41,389 nucleotides of DNA from JAIYDJ01 sp031398695 (GTDB lineage: Bacteria; Pseudomonadota; Alphaproteobacteria; Rhodobacterales; Rhodobacteraceae). Below, piece after piece: positions 8,145 through 16,150 of this stretch. The position numbers and the translations under genes are program-made. Position 1 is the first letter of the stretch; each line of letters begins with the position of its first letter. The notes under the pieces were generated by a model. That model did not search any database, had not been told where the DNA came from, and saw nothing but the letters and a program-made list of their open reading frames with translations. The DNA lies in assembly GCA_031398695.1 (NCBI GenBank), contig JANNNU010000163.1, positions 1 through 41,389 of the forward strand, written 5' to 3'.

Positions 8145-9443
8145 ATGCCACGGGTTGCCGCAGAACTTGGACCGCTGGACGTCAAGCGCCTGACCCATGC
8201 CGGGGGCAAGGGTAACGCGATGGTGGCCGTAGGCGGGGTGGCGGGGCTTTACCTGCAGATCACCCCGAACAACGCCAAAACGTGGATTCTGCGGGTTCGG
8301 GTTGGTGAACGCCGCCGCGACATTGGCCTTGGTGGCTTTCCGACAGTCACGCTTGCGCAGGCCCGCGAAAAGGCCCGCGACACCCGCGCGAAAGTGGAAG
8401 CCGGGATTGACCCGGTAGAGGAACGCAAGGCCAACCGCGCCAAGCTGGTAGAAGCCCAGCGCCGGGGGATGCTATTCAAGGATGCTGTCGATAAGGCCCT
8501 TGGCGCGAAGCTGGACGCCTTCAAGAACGAAAAGCACCGCAAGCAATGGCGCTCGACCCTCGACACTTACGCACTCCCCCAGCTTGGCAAGATGGCAGTG
8601 CAAGATATTGCGGTGCAGGACGTGTTGCGCGTGTTGCAGCCGATGTGGACCGACAAGACGGAAACCGCTTCTCGGCTGCGGGGGCGGATTGAGGCGGTCC
8701 TGTCGTGGGCTACGGTGTCGGGGCATCGCACTGGCGACAATCCGGCGCGCTGGGCCGGGAACCTCAAGGAATTGTTGCCCGCCGCCGCTGCCGTGGCCGT
8801 CACTGACAATCAGCCTGCATTGGCGCTGGGCGCGGTCCCGGCATGGTTCGCAGACCTTCAAGGGCGGGAAGGCTTTGGCGCGCGGGCTTTGGAGTTTGCC
8901 GCGCTGACTGCCGCCCGATCCGGGGAAGTGCGGGGCGCAACTTGGGATGAAATAGACCTTGAGGCGAAAATCTGGACCATCCCGGTGGCGCGGATGAAGA
9001 TGAAACGCGAACACCGCGTCCCGCTGTCATTCGCTGCCGTGGACTTGCTGGAGGCACTTCCCCGCCTCGACGGCACGCCGCTGGTGTTCCCGGCAGCGCG
9101 CGGTGGGCAACTGTCCGACATGACCCTTAGCGCCACCATGCGGTGTATCCATGAGGCCGCGAAAGAGCGGGCCGGGGGTGGGAATGATGCCGGTTATCTG
9201 GACCCGCGCAACAAGCGCCCAGCCGTGCCGCATGGCTTGCGCTCGACGTTCCGCGACTGGGTGGCAGAGAAAACTCAGTATCCGGGCGACTTGGCCGAGG
9301 TTGCCCTAGCGCACCGCATTTCCAGCGCCGTGGAAGCCGCCTACCGGCGCGGCGATACGGTGGAAAAGCGGCGGCGGATGATGACCGATTGGGCGGAATT
9401 TTTGCTGCAGGAACCAAAGACGGCAAAGATAGTGAGGCTCTAG
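8145..9443 (+). CDS. int: Tyrosine-type (P4-like) site-specific integrase
   Basis: Integrase of 432 residues that recombines the element with the tRNA-Ser attachment site. The N-terminal DUF4102-like arm-binding domain is visible (GGVAGLYLQITPN, TWILRVRVGERRRDIGLGG, residues 31-65). A core-binding region follows at ~110-210, then the catalytic domain with all signature residues: R258 (AARSGEVRG), H363 and R366 (HGLRSTFRDW), H390 (ALAHR) and nucleophile Y400 (VEAAYRRGD). Length is typical of P4/CP4-57 integrases. It lies 160 bp inside attL and reads into the element, so integrase sits at the end away from the intact tRNA. It is undamaged, unlike the excisionase. Confidence 0.95.
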   Translation: MPRVAAELGPLDVKRLTHAGGKGNAMVAVGGVAGLYLQITPNNAKTWILRVRVGERRRDIGLGGFPTVTLAQAREKARDTRAKVEAGIDPVEERKANRAKLVEAQRRGMLFKDAVDKALGAKLDAFKNEKHRKQWRSTLDTYALPQLGKMAVQDIAVQDVLRVLQPMWTDKTETASRLRGRIEAVLSWATVSGHRTGDNPARWAGNLKELLPAAAAVAVTDNQPALALGAVPAWFADLQGREGFGARALEFAALTAARSGEVRGATWDEIDLEAKIWTIPVARMKMKREHRVPLSFAAVDLLEALPRLDGTPLVFPAARGGQLSDMTLSATMRCIHEAAKERAGGGNDAGYLDPRNKRPAVPHGLRSTFRDWVAEKTQYPGDLAEVALAHRISSAVEAAYRRGDTVEKRRRMMTDWAEFLLQEPKTAKIVRL

Positions 9444-9444
9444 C

Positions 9445-9708
9445 ATGCGACACATTATACTTTCAGATAATGGATACAACGTCGCGCCGGATGCCCATCA
9501 TCGGCTGCTCGTGGTCGAAAACTTTCCCGACAGTCCAAGAGATCAGGAGTTGGGACTTTTTATAGCCAAAACTGAACAAGCCGAGTTTTTGCGGGTGGGT
9601 GAAGAAAACTACACACCATCAGAAATCGTTGTCGCTGTTGCGAATAAGTTGCAGAAACGAGCAACACAACAATTCCTCACTGGTTTCGTTGCACTTTCTT
9701 TCGTTTGA
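9445..9708 (+). CDS. Small hypothetical protein behind the integrase
   Basis: An 87-residue protein that I do not recognise. ATG 9445 is one base after the integrase stop, suggesting translational coupling. Composition is clearly AT-richer than the integrase. The sequence is acidic at first, with hydrophobic strand-like pieces (HHRLLVVENF, LGLFIAKTEQAEFL) and a C-terminal basic helix (VANKLQKRATQQFL). A hairpin begins at its stop codon. No signal peptide or membrane segment is seen. It could be an accessory or regulatory protein of the element; nothing in the sequence settles its function. Confidence 0.55.
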   Translation: MRHIILSDNGYNVAPDAHHRLLVVENFPDSPRDQELGLFIAKTEQAEFLRVGEENYTPSEIVVAVANKLQKRATQQFLTGFVALSFV

Positions 9709-9741
9709 TTAAGGCTGCAGGGAGAAACGCCTAGCCTTAAT
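9708..9741 (+). terminator. Hairpin after the integrase pair
   Basis: Perfect 9-bp inverted repeat ATTAAGGCT / AGCCTTAAT (9708-9716 and 9733-9741) with a 16-base loop, starting at the stop of the 87-residue gene. There is no T-run, so it may be a terminator or an operator. Confidence 0.45.
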
Positions 9742-9831
9742 CGCGCCTCGATTATCGCATCCTGCGCAGCGAACGCATTTGAATGAATCACGTTTAGACC
9801 AGCACTTCAGCCCACTTCAGACAATAAATCG

Positions 9832-10191
9832 ATGGCCGTAACCAGCGACCCATCGTCCGTCGAAAGTATTTTCCGAAGGTATCGGAGCGTGGCCCATATT
9901 TGTGCGGCCCGCGTTTCTTCAGCTGGATATCTAGCTGTTGCGCATCTCTGGGATGAAACGGCCGAGGTTCCTGCTTCACTGATTCAGACCAGCGCCGAGT
10001 TTCAGACTGCCTTGGAAGAAGCTACGGACACGACATTGTGGAACCTTTGGGACGTGACGAAACACTTTCCGTCTATCCTTGGCGGCTGGCCCGTTTTGAC
10101 CCCGGAAGACGATCTGCTCTTTTGGGTAAAAAAAGGATTTGACCTGGCAATCGAACAAGGGTTGATCCAGCGTCAAAGGGGGGGAAGATAA
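9832..10191 (+). CDS. Hypothetical protein, possibly the remnant of a longer gene
   Basis: A 119-residue protein with no family I can name. It is rich in Trp and aromatic residues (HLWDETAEVPASL, TLWNLWDVTKHFPSILGGWP) and ends in a basic tail. No ribosome binding site precedes ATG 9832, and the reading frame stays open upstream to a TGA at 9784, so this may be the C-terminal part of a once longer protein. Codon use and GC are lower than in core genes. No signal peptide or transmembrane segment is seen. It lies between the integrase pair and the excisionase remnant, where accessory genes of such elements usually sit. Confidence 0.45.
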   Translation: MAVTSDPSSVESIFRRYRSVAHICAARVSSAGYLAVAHLWDETAEVPASLIQTSAEFQTALEEATDTTLWNLWDVTKHFPSILGGWPVLTPEDDLLFWVKKGFDLAIEQGLIQRQRGGR

Positions 10192-10278
10192 ACGTCCCCA
10201 GCGGTAGTTGATCTACCCCAATTTTTCTGGGTTCGCATATGAAACAATATCCGTGTGTGGCAACGCATGGAGATTAAA

Positions 10279-10463
10279 ATGCAGGAAACCTAACTTTCAG
10301 ACCGTCAGATCGGCGCGCGCTATTCGGTGCATTATCTGACACCGCGCCACTGGCTCAAGACCGCCCGACCTTTCCCAAGCCGATCCGCCTGACGCCCGGT
10401 TGCGTCCGCTGGAAGCTGTCCGATCTGGAGGCGTGGGAGTCCGCGCAATCGAAAGCTGCATAA
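10279..10463 (+). pseudogene. Broken AlpA-family excisionase/regulator
   Basis: The frame from ATG 10279 (after GGAG) reads M-Q-E-T and then an ochre TAA at 10291-10293. It continues LSDRQIGARYSVH, the start of the AlpA winged helix, up to WLKT. At a CCC run (10364-10366) the frame is lost, and the rest of the family pattern resumes in another frame as PTFPKPIRLTPGCVRW then KLSDLEAWESAQ, ending at TAA 10463. One added C restores the second half, and a TAT or TAC at 10291 would restore the first. Intact AlpA proteins are about 60-70 residues and drive excision with the integrase. Two independent lesions make this a pseudogene unless the sequence has errors. Confidence 0.75.
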
Positions 10464-10501
10464 CGAAACCGCCACCCGGCAGGGCGGCGGCTCTATTCGT
10501 T
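10462..10501 (+). terminator. Nested hairpin after the excisionase remnant
   Basis: Outer arms AACGAA / TTCGTT (10462-10467, 10496-10501) enclose inner arms CCGCC / GGCGG (10469-10473, 10483-10487). It starts at the excisionase stop codon. Little T-run follows, so factor-independent termination is only possible, not certain. Confidence 0.4.
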
Positions 10502-10572
10502 TGCGACGGTTTGAACACCTCGCAAGAATAGCACCCCCTCCTGCCCAAAGCAACGAAAGCTGAGGCAAGAGA

Positions 10573-10860
10573 ATGGCAAAGCAAGACCGCTGGTTTTCCA
10601 GCCCGACTCAGATCTACTGGTGTTGCAAGGCTCTTACGGAGGGCCGCTCCCTTACACACAGAACCGAAATCCGCGAGGTGAAGGGGTGGAGGTTGGCGGC
10701 TATTGTTGAAAAGCTGAAGAAGCAATTCGGATGGCCGATACTGGTGGACTATCGCGGGCCGGAAGCCATCGCGCACTATCGCCTTGAACCCGGCACCGAC
10801 ACCGCTCGCCTACGGTATCCGCCCAGCGCCGAGACCTTGGCTGACGGGGGGACGGCATGA
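10573..10860 (+). CDS. Small phage-type DNA-binding-like protein, head of the replication operon
   Basis: A 95-residue basic protein that I recognise only as a type common in alphaproteobacterial prophages, where it precedes primase genes. The core IREVKGWRLAAIVEKLKKQFGWP looks like a helix-turn-helix followed by a strand (ILVDYRGPEAIAHYRL). ATG 10573 is preceded by a GAGGCAAGAG purine stretch. Its TGA overlaps the next ATG (ATGA at 10857-10860), the first of four successive overlaps running to the primase. It is probably an early gene acting in regulation of replication or in DNA binding; that role is inferred from position and fold hints only. Confidence 0.7.
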   Translation: MAKQDRWFSSPTQIYWCCKALTEGRSLTHRTEIREVKGWRLAAIVEKLKKQFGWPILVDYRGPEAIAHYRLEPGTDTARLRYPPSAETLADGGTA

Positions 10861-10961
10861 CCGACCTGCAAGCGTTCCGTATCGCCCGTGCGTGGGGCTT
10901 GTCCATCCCGGTCGCCCGCGTCTTGGCAGGCATCCTTTACGGGGACGGAGGTGCACAATGA
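10857..10961 (+). CDS. 34-residue small protein in overlapping cascade
   Basis: Short gene between two overlaps: its ATG 10857 overlaps the upstream TGA, and its TGA overlaps the next ATG 10958 (both ATGA). The product starts MTDLQAFRIARAWGLSIPVA and has a mildly hydrophobic middle (VARVLAGILYG). The overlaps on both sides and the conserved spacing logic argue for real translation despite the small size. No family is recognised. The amphipathic helix-like middle could be a DNA- or protein-binding helix. Confidence 0.55.
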   Translation: MTDLQAFRIARAWGLSIPVARVLAGILYGDGGAQ

Positions 10962-11173
10962 ACACCTCCACATTGCCGACCGCAGCCACGTCCTTTTACA
11001 CGGTCCGCAAGGTGCGTGGCGGCTGGGGTGTTCGTCTTGTGACGCCAAGCGGGGGCAAAGACCTGACAACCCACCTCTACACCTTGCCAGACCGTGACGC
11101 CGCAATTGACCACGGGAAAGCTACGGCGGCGCGGGTGCAGCGCCCGTTCAAGCTGCGCGGGGTAGCACAATGA
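10958..11173 (+). CDS. Small hypothetical protein in replication cascade
   Basis: A 71-residue protein with strand-rich sequence, FYTVRKVRGGWGVRLVTPSG then THLYTLPDRDAAIDHGKATA. This resembles the small DUF2188-like fold, in which a beta-hairpin is followed by a helix with D-A-I-x-H-G-K; the match is by eye only. ATG 10958 and its TGA are both inside ATGA overlaps with its neighbours, so it should be translationally coupled. The function is unknown. It has an intact frame, in contrast to the next two genes. Confidence 0.65.
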   Translation: MNTSTLPTAATSFYTVRKVRGGWGVRLVTPSGGKDLTTHLYTLPDRDAAIDHGKATAARVQRPFKLRGVAQ

Positions 11174-11384
11174 CATTGTTCCCCTTTCCGGCTCTGGTGG
11201 CGTTCTGCAGCCCGTTGTTGAAGTCTTCGCCCCGGCACAGGGCACCGGCGGGTTGTTTGAAGCCTATGTCTGGAGGAACCGGGATAGGCTCGGTGGCCTT
11301 GTTCTGCTGCTCCAAACCGAAACCCAGATGCATGAATTGCAGGCCATCGTGAAAGGCATTTTTAAGGGGGGCACCGATGGGTGA
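11170..11384 (+). pseudogene. Small cascade gene with single-base frameshift
   Basis: ATG 11170 overlaps the previous stop (ATGA) and reads MTLFP. At the CCCC run 11181-11184 the protein-like frame switches: the good frame continues LSGSGGVLQPVVEVFAPAQG, GGLFEAYVWRNRDRLGGLV and LLLQTETQMHELQAIVKGIF to TGA 11384. That frame overlaps the primase start by eight bases (ATGGGTGA) and has no start codon of its own at the 5' end. One added C would give a 71-residue protein with a C-terminal coiled helix. The unshifted frame from the same ATG is Cys/Pro-rich and unlike a protein. The family is not recognised. Confidence 0.65.
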
Positions 11385-13559
11385 AGCCTTCCCGATCCGG
11401 CAAGAGGCCGCGCTTTCACAGGTGCCCGCTCAAAATGCGGCAAACTGGGCGCGCAATGGCTTTCCGGTGTTCCAATGTAAGCCAGCGGACAAAAGCCCCC
11501 TGACCCCACATGGCTTCAAAGATGCGACCACCGATCTGGGCCAAGTCGCGGCGTTCTGGAAAGAACATCCTAAGGCGCTGGTGGGCATCCCTACCGGGGC
11601 CGCAAGCGGGTTGTTCGTGGTGGACCTCGATACCGACCGCGACACTGGCGAGGCCATAGGGGCGGCTTCCCTTGGCGCGCTGGGCCTGTCCAATCTGATC
11701 GGCAGCGTTCCAACCGTTTCGACCCCGAGCGGGGGGCGGCATCTCTATTTTCGGGCCTGCGGGCTTGGAAACACCACCAGCAAGGTGGGCCGGAAAATCG
11801 ACACGCGGGGCGATGGGGGATACATCATCGTGCCCGGCTCTGTGACGCAGCTGGGGGCCTATCTGCTATTGAATGGCTCGATCACACCTAAGGCACTGAC
11901 AAGCGTTGCTGCGGCCATTCTGGAGGCGCTGCAGGGCAATCGTGGGCACGCCCCGCACCGGCTTTTCAGATCGACACAGGGGCGCGCTACACCCCCACGG
12001 CAGAACGGCGAAAGGCCGACCCGTCCGAGGTGGAGGAAATCCTTTCCTACATCCCGCCCGACTGCAGCTACGACGACTGGTGCGGGGTGCTGATTGGCCT
12101 GCATGACCATTTCGGCGGATCGGAGACAGGCCTCGATATTGCCGACAGATGGAGTGCGCAAGGCGCGAAGTATAGGCCCGGCGAACCCGGCGCGAAGTGG
12201 AACAGCTTCAAGGCGGGCGGCGGCAAGGGCTGGGGCACAGTCTGCGAACTGGCGCGGCAAAACGGGGCCAATCTGGCAGACATTGCCCGCCGCCACAAAG
12301 GGAGGCAGTCCGCGCCAACGGTAAGCACGGCACCGCCCAGAGGCGGCGGGACCGAGGCCGCACCAATCGACGCCAAGCCAAAGCGGCAAGACCGCGTTAG
12401 GTGGTGCGCAGACGTCGCCTGCACGATTCTGGAAGATGCCCCTGACTGGCGCGGGGTACTGGCTTACGATGAGTTTACCGGCCTAAATATGCTTCTCTAG
12501 CCGATCCCCGGAACCACCGTTCCGCGCTCGACTTTCACGCCTCGACCGATGAATGACAACGATATCACGGCGGCCGTGCGATGGTTCAACCGCAACGGCT
12601 TCCCCGACGCAACATCGAACGGCACCGCAGACGCCCTGTTTCTGGTGGCAGGGCAAAGCATCATTTCCCCTGTGCGGCACTTCCTCGAAGGGCTGTCATG
12701 GGATGGCGTGTCCAGGGTGTCGGATTGGCTGACCTGCTACTGCGGGGCCGAACCGTCCGACCTGACGGCGAAGGTGGGCAAGGCTTGGCTTGTGTCGGCT
12801 GTCGCGCGCGCGCTGAAACCGGGCTGCAAGGCGGATTGCGCCTTGGTTCTGGAAGGCAGGCAGGGGGCCGGGAAATCCTCGATCTTGCGCGCCTTGGCGG
12901 GGGATGACTGGTTCTTTGACGGCTTGCGCGACATGCATGGAAAGGACGCCAGTGCGAACCTGCGCGGCAAGTGGATTATCGAACTGCCCGAACTGTCGGC
13001 CATGCGCCGATCTGACACCGAGGGCGTGAAGGCGTTCCTAAGCCGCACCGAGGAACGCTATCGCCCCGCCTATGGGCGCACCGAGGTTGTGGAGCCGCGC
13101 CGTTGCGTCTTTGCCGGAACCACCAACCGCAGCGACTACCTGACGGACGACACCGGGGGGCGGCGCTTCTGGCCTGTCGTTGTGGGGGGAGTGGACCTCG
13201 ACGCCTTGACCCGCGACCGCGCCCAGCTTTGGGCGGAAGCCGTGGTGCTGTTCAATGCGGGGGAGCACTGGTGGCTTGATCGGGCCGACGAAGGAGCAGC
13301 GGCGGCAGTCGTGGCAACGCGAGCGGCGGATGACCCTTGGGAAGCAGACGTGCTGCGGGTTGTGGAGACCTTGACCGAGGCCAGCACCCGCGACGTGTTC
13401 CATATGCTGGAGGTGTCGATTGACCGGCGCACCCGTGCCGACGCCCAGCGCATCGCAGGCATTCTGACCCGCGCGGGATGGACCCGGTCGGGCAAGTTTT
13501 CCGGCGGGCCGAACCGCGACCTTAGCCGCTATGTGGCACCCCCAGGGGGGGCGGCATGA
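11377..13559 (+). pseudogene. Broken primase-polymerase / VirE-type helicase
   Basis: One gene in three pieces. Residues 1-190 form a bifunctional primase-polymerase N-terminus (FPVFQCKPADKSPLTPHGFK, VVDLDTD with metal-binding acids, STPSGGRHLYF). At a GGG run (11944-11946) the frame shifts by one; the next frame continues FQIDTGARYTPTAERRKADP into a PriCT-like domain (LSYIPPDCSYDDWCGVL). An amber TAG at 12498-12500 then splits NMLL from PIPGTTVPRS in that same frame. The last part is a VirE/VapE-like superfamily-3-type helicase with Walker A GRQGAGKSS and the ELPELSAMRR and FAGTTNRSDYL motifs, ending TGA 13559. Repaired, it would be about 728 residues and would unwind and prime at the element's origin. 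A restart at ATG 12549 could still make the helicase part. Confidence 0.82.
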
Positions 13560-13565
13560 CTAGGA

Positions 13566-13798
13566 GCGGAACCTACTGCGGAACCTCTTGCGGAACCCGC
13601 CCGAAAAAGCCCTGCAAAAACAGACATCCCCGCGAAGTGCGGAACCTTGCGGAACCTTTTCCCACACATTTCACCAGAACACATAACCTACTGAAAAAAA
13701 TGAGGTAATCGGGTATATGTCTGTTCCGCAGGTTCCGCTTGTAGCCGTCACTTACGCATTTGGGCGCAATGTGTGGAAAGAGGTTCCGCAGGTTCCGC
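13566..13798. repeat. Iteron-like array, candidate replication origin
   Basis: The 9-mer GCGGAACCT (or GCGGAACCC) occurs five times in direct orientation, at 13566, 13578, 13590, 13639 and 13649. After an AT-rich spacer (~13658-13720) the inverse AGGTTCCGC occurs at 13730, 13781 and 13790, plus an imperfect copy at 13722. Each inverse pair abuts with a 9-bp period. It begins seven bases after the primase-helicase stop. P4-like satellites have such iterons recognised by their own primase-helicase, so an origin is a fair inference. No gene is supported in 13560-13972. Confidence 0.65.
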
Positions 13799-13972
13799 AC
13801 CTGCTCCGACTGGCAGTCAATCGACGGGGCGAAACACGGGCTTCCACGCTCACGAGTCAGCCCCTGCCCTGGACGCAAGACAGGCACCTAGCCCGCCTGC
13901 CAAGCGCCGATTCGGACCGGGGGCAGCTAGGAAAGGGGGGGGAAGGGCTAAGATTACATATGAGGAGCAAAT

Positions 13973-14683
13973 GTGAACCACATGAAGAAAGCAATCGACA
14001 TGCAGGATGAAACACCAAAGCCGCCCACCGCGCCCACCAAGCGCAAATCCATGCCGTTTCCGAAATCGGTCGAGATGGGCAAAAGCGAACTGGACAGCCT
14101 GATGGACAGCCTGCCCGCCAAACACCGCGAGAGGGTTGAGGCGGTCGTTGCCCGCAATCATCGCCGCAGTCACGGCATCGCCATGCAGTTGAAGTTGGAC
14201 GGCGGAAAACTGGAAGTGAAATACACCCACGACAGCCCAGAAGCGGCTGCCCTGATCCTCATGGCCGATCTGGCGACGATGGACCCCGCCTTCTACATGG
14301 GTGTCACCGGGCAGGTTGCCCGCATCGGCGCTAACGGCTCGAAGATTGACGAGGACAACAGCAACTTCCTTTTGTCAGTGGTGCGGGCGGTCCAGCCCCG
14401 CGACGAGTTGGAAACCTTGCTGGCCGTCCAGATGGGTGCGATCCACGCGGCAACGATGATGATGGCGCGGCGGCTCAATCACGTCGAAACCATACCGCAG
14501 CAAGACGCCGCCGAACGGGCTTTGAACAAGCTGGCTCGCACCTATGCGATGCAGATGGAGGCGTTGAAGCGTTATCGCACGGGCGGGCAGCAGAGGGTCA
14601 GTGTCGAACACGTCACGGTCAATGCAGGCGGGCAGGCGATTGTGGGCAATGTGCAGCATGGGGGGAGGGGTGGCGATGATTGA
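13973..14683 (+). CDS. Phage-type hypothetical protein
   Basis: A 236-residue protein of a kind seen in Rhodobacteraceae prophages, without a function I can name. GTG 13973 has GAGGAG (13962-13967) five bases upstream; ATG 13982 is an alternative. The N-terminus is basic and proline-rich (DETPKPPTAPTKRKSMPFPK). The middle is helical (ALILMADLATMDPAFYMG, LSVVRAVQPRDELETLL, MGAIHAATMMMARR). The C-terminus ends in short glycine-containing strands (VTVNAGGQAIVGNVQHGG). It overlaps the next gene's probable original start (ATG 14676) by eight bases. Similar proteins lie beside HGG-type genes in prophages, as here. Confidence 0.75.
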   Translation: MNHMKKAIDMQDETPKPPTAPTKRKSMPFPKSVEMGKSELDSLMDSLPAKHRERVEAVVARNHRRSHGIAMQLKLDGGKLEVKYTHDSPEAAALILMADLATMDPAFYMGVTGQVARIGANGSKIDEDNSNFLLSVVRAVQPRDELETLLAVQMGAIHAATMMMARRLNHVETIPQQDAAERALNKLARTYAMQMEALKRYRTGGQQRVSVEHVTVNAGGQAIVGNVQHGGRGGDD

Positions 14684-14973
14684 TGGCGACAACCCCATGA
14701 GCAAGGCCCATGCGGCCCCCCACATGCACGGCGCATTCAAAGCGGACCGGCGAACCGTGCAACGCTCCTGCGGTGAAGGGCTGGACCGTCTGTCGGTTTC
14801 ACGGCGCAGGCGGTGGACACGCGGCAGGCATCACGCACCCGTCATGGAAGCACGGCATGCGGTCGCAAGAATGGATCGAGGTAAGGCGTGAGATCAACGA
14901 GCTGGTGCGAGAAGCCCGTAAGATCGAAAGAGCGCCAGTCTCAACTCGGGACGGAACGCGCTTGTCCAGTTAG
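14676..14973 (+). pseudogene. HGG-type small phage protein, frame disturbed at a C run
   Basis: The likely original start is ATG 14676, seven bases after GGAGG (14664-14668), reading MIDGDNPMSKAHAAP. At a six-C run (14716-14721) the frame shifts: the protein-like continuation TCTAHSKRTGEPCNAPAVKG then WTVCRFHGAGGG and WKHGMRSQEWIE is one frame over. One C fewer joins them. The same downstream frame can start at ATG 14710, giving an 87-residue product without any repair, so the gene may still be active. The motif C-x(9)-C-x(8)-C-x3-H (CTAHSKRTGEPC..CRFHG) looks zinc-binding and marks the small phage family carrying an HGG-like loop. Confidence 0.6.
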
Positions 14974-15017
14974 CAAAATCAGGCGAGCTTGCTGTTAAGC
15001 GGCAGGATACTTGGGCA

Positions 15018-15785
15018 ATGTCAGATAGACTATTTTGGATGGGAGACCGACACATGACCGATGTTGAAGAGACGCAGATCGGAAAGGTCTTTGCCTATTG
15101 GGACACCGACGACCACAGTGCGCATACTGAATTTGTTGCTGAATGGCGCGGGCATTTTCCGCAGTTTCGCATCGTCGGCGATGCCGAGGCCTTGCCGCTG
15201 ATCGAACAGCACTTTCCAGAACATGTGAAGCTATACAAGGCAATACGCATCCCCGCTGCGCGATCGGACATTGCGCGATGCGTCCTTTTGCACGCTTATG
15301 GCGGGGTCTATGTCGATTGCCATTGTGGTGTTCGCGATATTGCCGATCTGCGGGCCGAGATAGCGCGATTGTCTGATGTGGATCTGATAGTACTCAACCG
15401 GGAAAAGCCCGTTTCAGAGTGGCAGCGGGATGAAAATCTGGTTATCAATGGCATGTTGTTCGCCCGACCCAGTCTGCCAGTGATGCTGGAGGCCTGCGCC
15501 GCTGCGTTGGAAAATCTTGCGGCCTATCGCCAAAAGCAACTTGCCTCGGGTACGCCAAATGCGGTGCCCTACGACATCTGGTCAATGACAGGGCCGTGGG
15601 TGCTCACTTCGCTTCTTTTTGACGCGGCGCGTTGCAATAGGGTGTTGCGGCGCGAGTTCGAGGGCCGGGTGCGCGTGATACCCGAGGCGACGGCACCGAT
15701 CCGGCGGCTGATGCATGTGAAAACCAGGATATCGAGCCTGCACTGGTCCCACCGGCAGGCTAATGAACCGCTATTTGATTTTTGA
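15018..15785 (+). CDS. DXD-type sugar transferase (cargo)
   Basis: A 255-residue glycosyltransferase of the Gly_transf_sug (OCH1/TcdA-TcdB-like) group. It has the opening strand KVFAYWDT, the ARSDIARCVLLHAYGGVYVD stretch that includes the nucleotide-sugar-binding GGVYVD, and then C-H where many relatives have a second Asp. The C-terminal part has SMTGPWVLTSLLF. ATG 15018 or ATG 15054 could be the start; the latter removes 12 residues before the first strand. No signal peptide or membrane segment is seen, so it is cytoplasmic. It sits between phage HGG genes and a fragment of another HGG gene, the position of cargo. It probably adds a sugar to a surface polysaccharide; donor and acceptor are unknown. 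Confidence 0.82.
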   Translation: MSDRLFWMGDRHMTDVEETQIGKVFAYWDTDDHSAHTEFVAEWRGHFPQFRIVGDAEALPLIEQHFPEHVKLYKAIRIPAARSDIARCVLLHAYGGVYVDCHCGVRDIADLRAEIARLSDVDLIVLNREKPVSEWQRDENLVINGMLFARPSLPVMLEACAAALENLAAYRQKQLASGTPNAVPYDIWSMTGPWVLTSLLFDAARCNRVLRREFEGRVRVIPEATAPIRRLMHVKTRISSLHWSHRQANEPLFDF

Positions 15786-15850
15786 AGTGGAGCTTTCGAA
15801 CAACGGCTGGTTTCCCAGCATTTGGAGGAGGCGTTTGATGGGAGATAGGG

Positions 15851-15912
15851 GAAGAGGGCAAGGCCCGAATTGCCGAGGCGCAACGGCGGCGCTGGTCAGA
15901 TTGGAGGGCTGC
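15851..15912 (+). pseudogene. C-terminal fragment of an HGG-type gene
   Basis: Reads EEGKARIAEAQRRRWSDWRA, nearly the same as the end of the 178-residue gene at 18259-18795 (EGKARIVEAQRRRWAAWR). No upstream part of that gene is next to it; the glycosyltransferase ends 65 bases before. It is a leftover piece of a related gene. The stretch 15786-16682 holds only this fragment, the one at 16557 and a possible small gene at 16151-16300. Confidence 0.65.
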
Positions 15913-16150
15913 GGGAGAAAGACAAAATCCGACCGCTGCTGGTTTTTGGACAGACGTCTTCCTGCTCAGACTTGGACCATTGTCCACCCTATACACGTGT
16001 AACTCGGGTCGGCGGCAGATCAACTGCCGGCTTATCGACCCGGATTTAGCCCGAGCAGGTAAGGGCCAATGGTGAGACTGGGTCGAACGGATTGCTTGAG
16101 GCGAACTATTGATCCCAAGGCCTTTGCAAAGCGGAAGGTATCTACGCGCC

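Noticed and set aside
11377..13559. Programmed frameshift or stop readthrough in the primase-helicase
   Set aside because: No slippery heptamer at 11944, no pyrrolysine or selenocysteine context at the amber codon, and neighbouring genes show the same kind of damage. Decay is simpler.
13560..13800. CRISPR array
   Set aside because: Repeats are only 9 bp, spacing is uneven and they occur in both orientations; no cas genes are nearby.
13717..14010. Open frame of 97 codons covering the inverted iterons
   Set aside because: No ribosome binding site; it reads VPQVP only because of the repeats and becomes low-complexity afterwards. The repeats are better explained as iterons.
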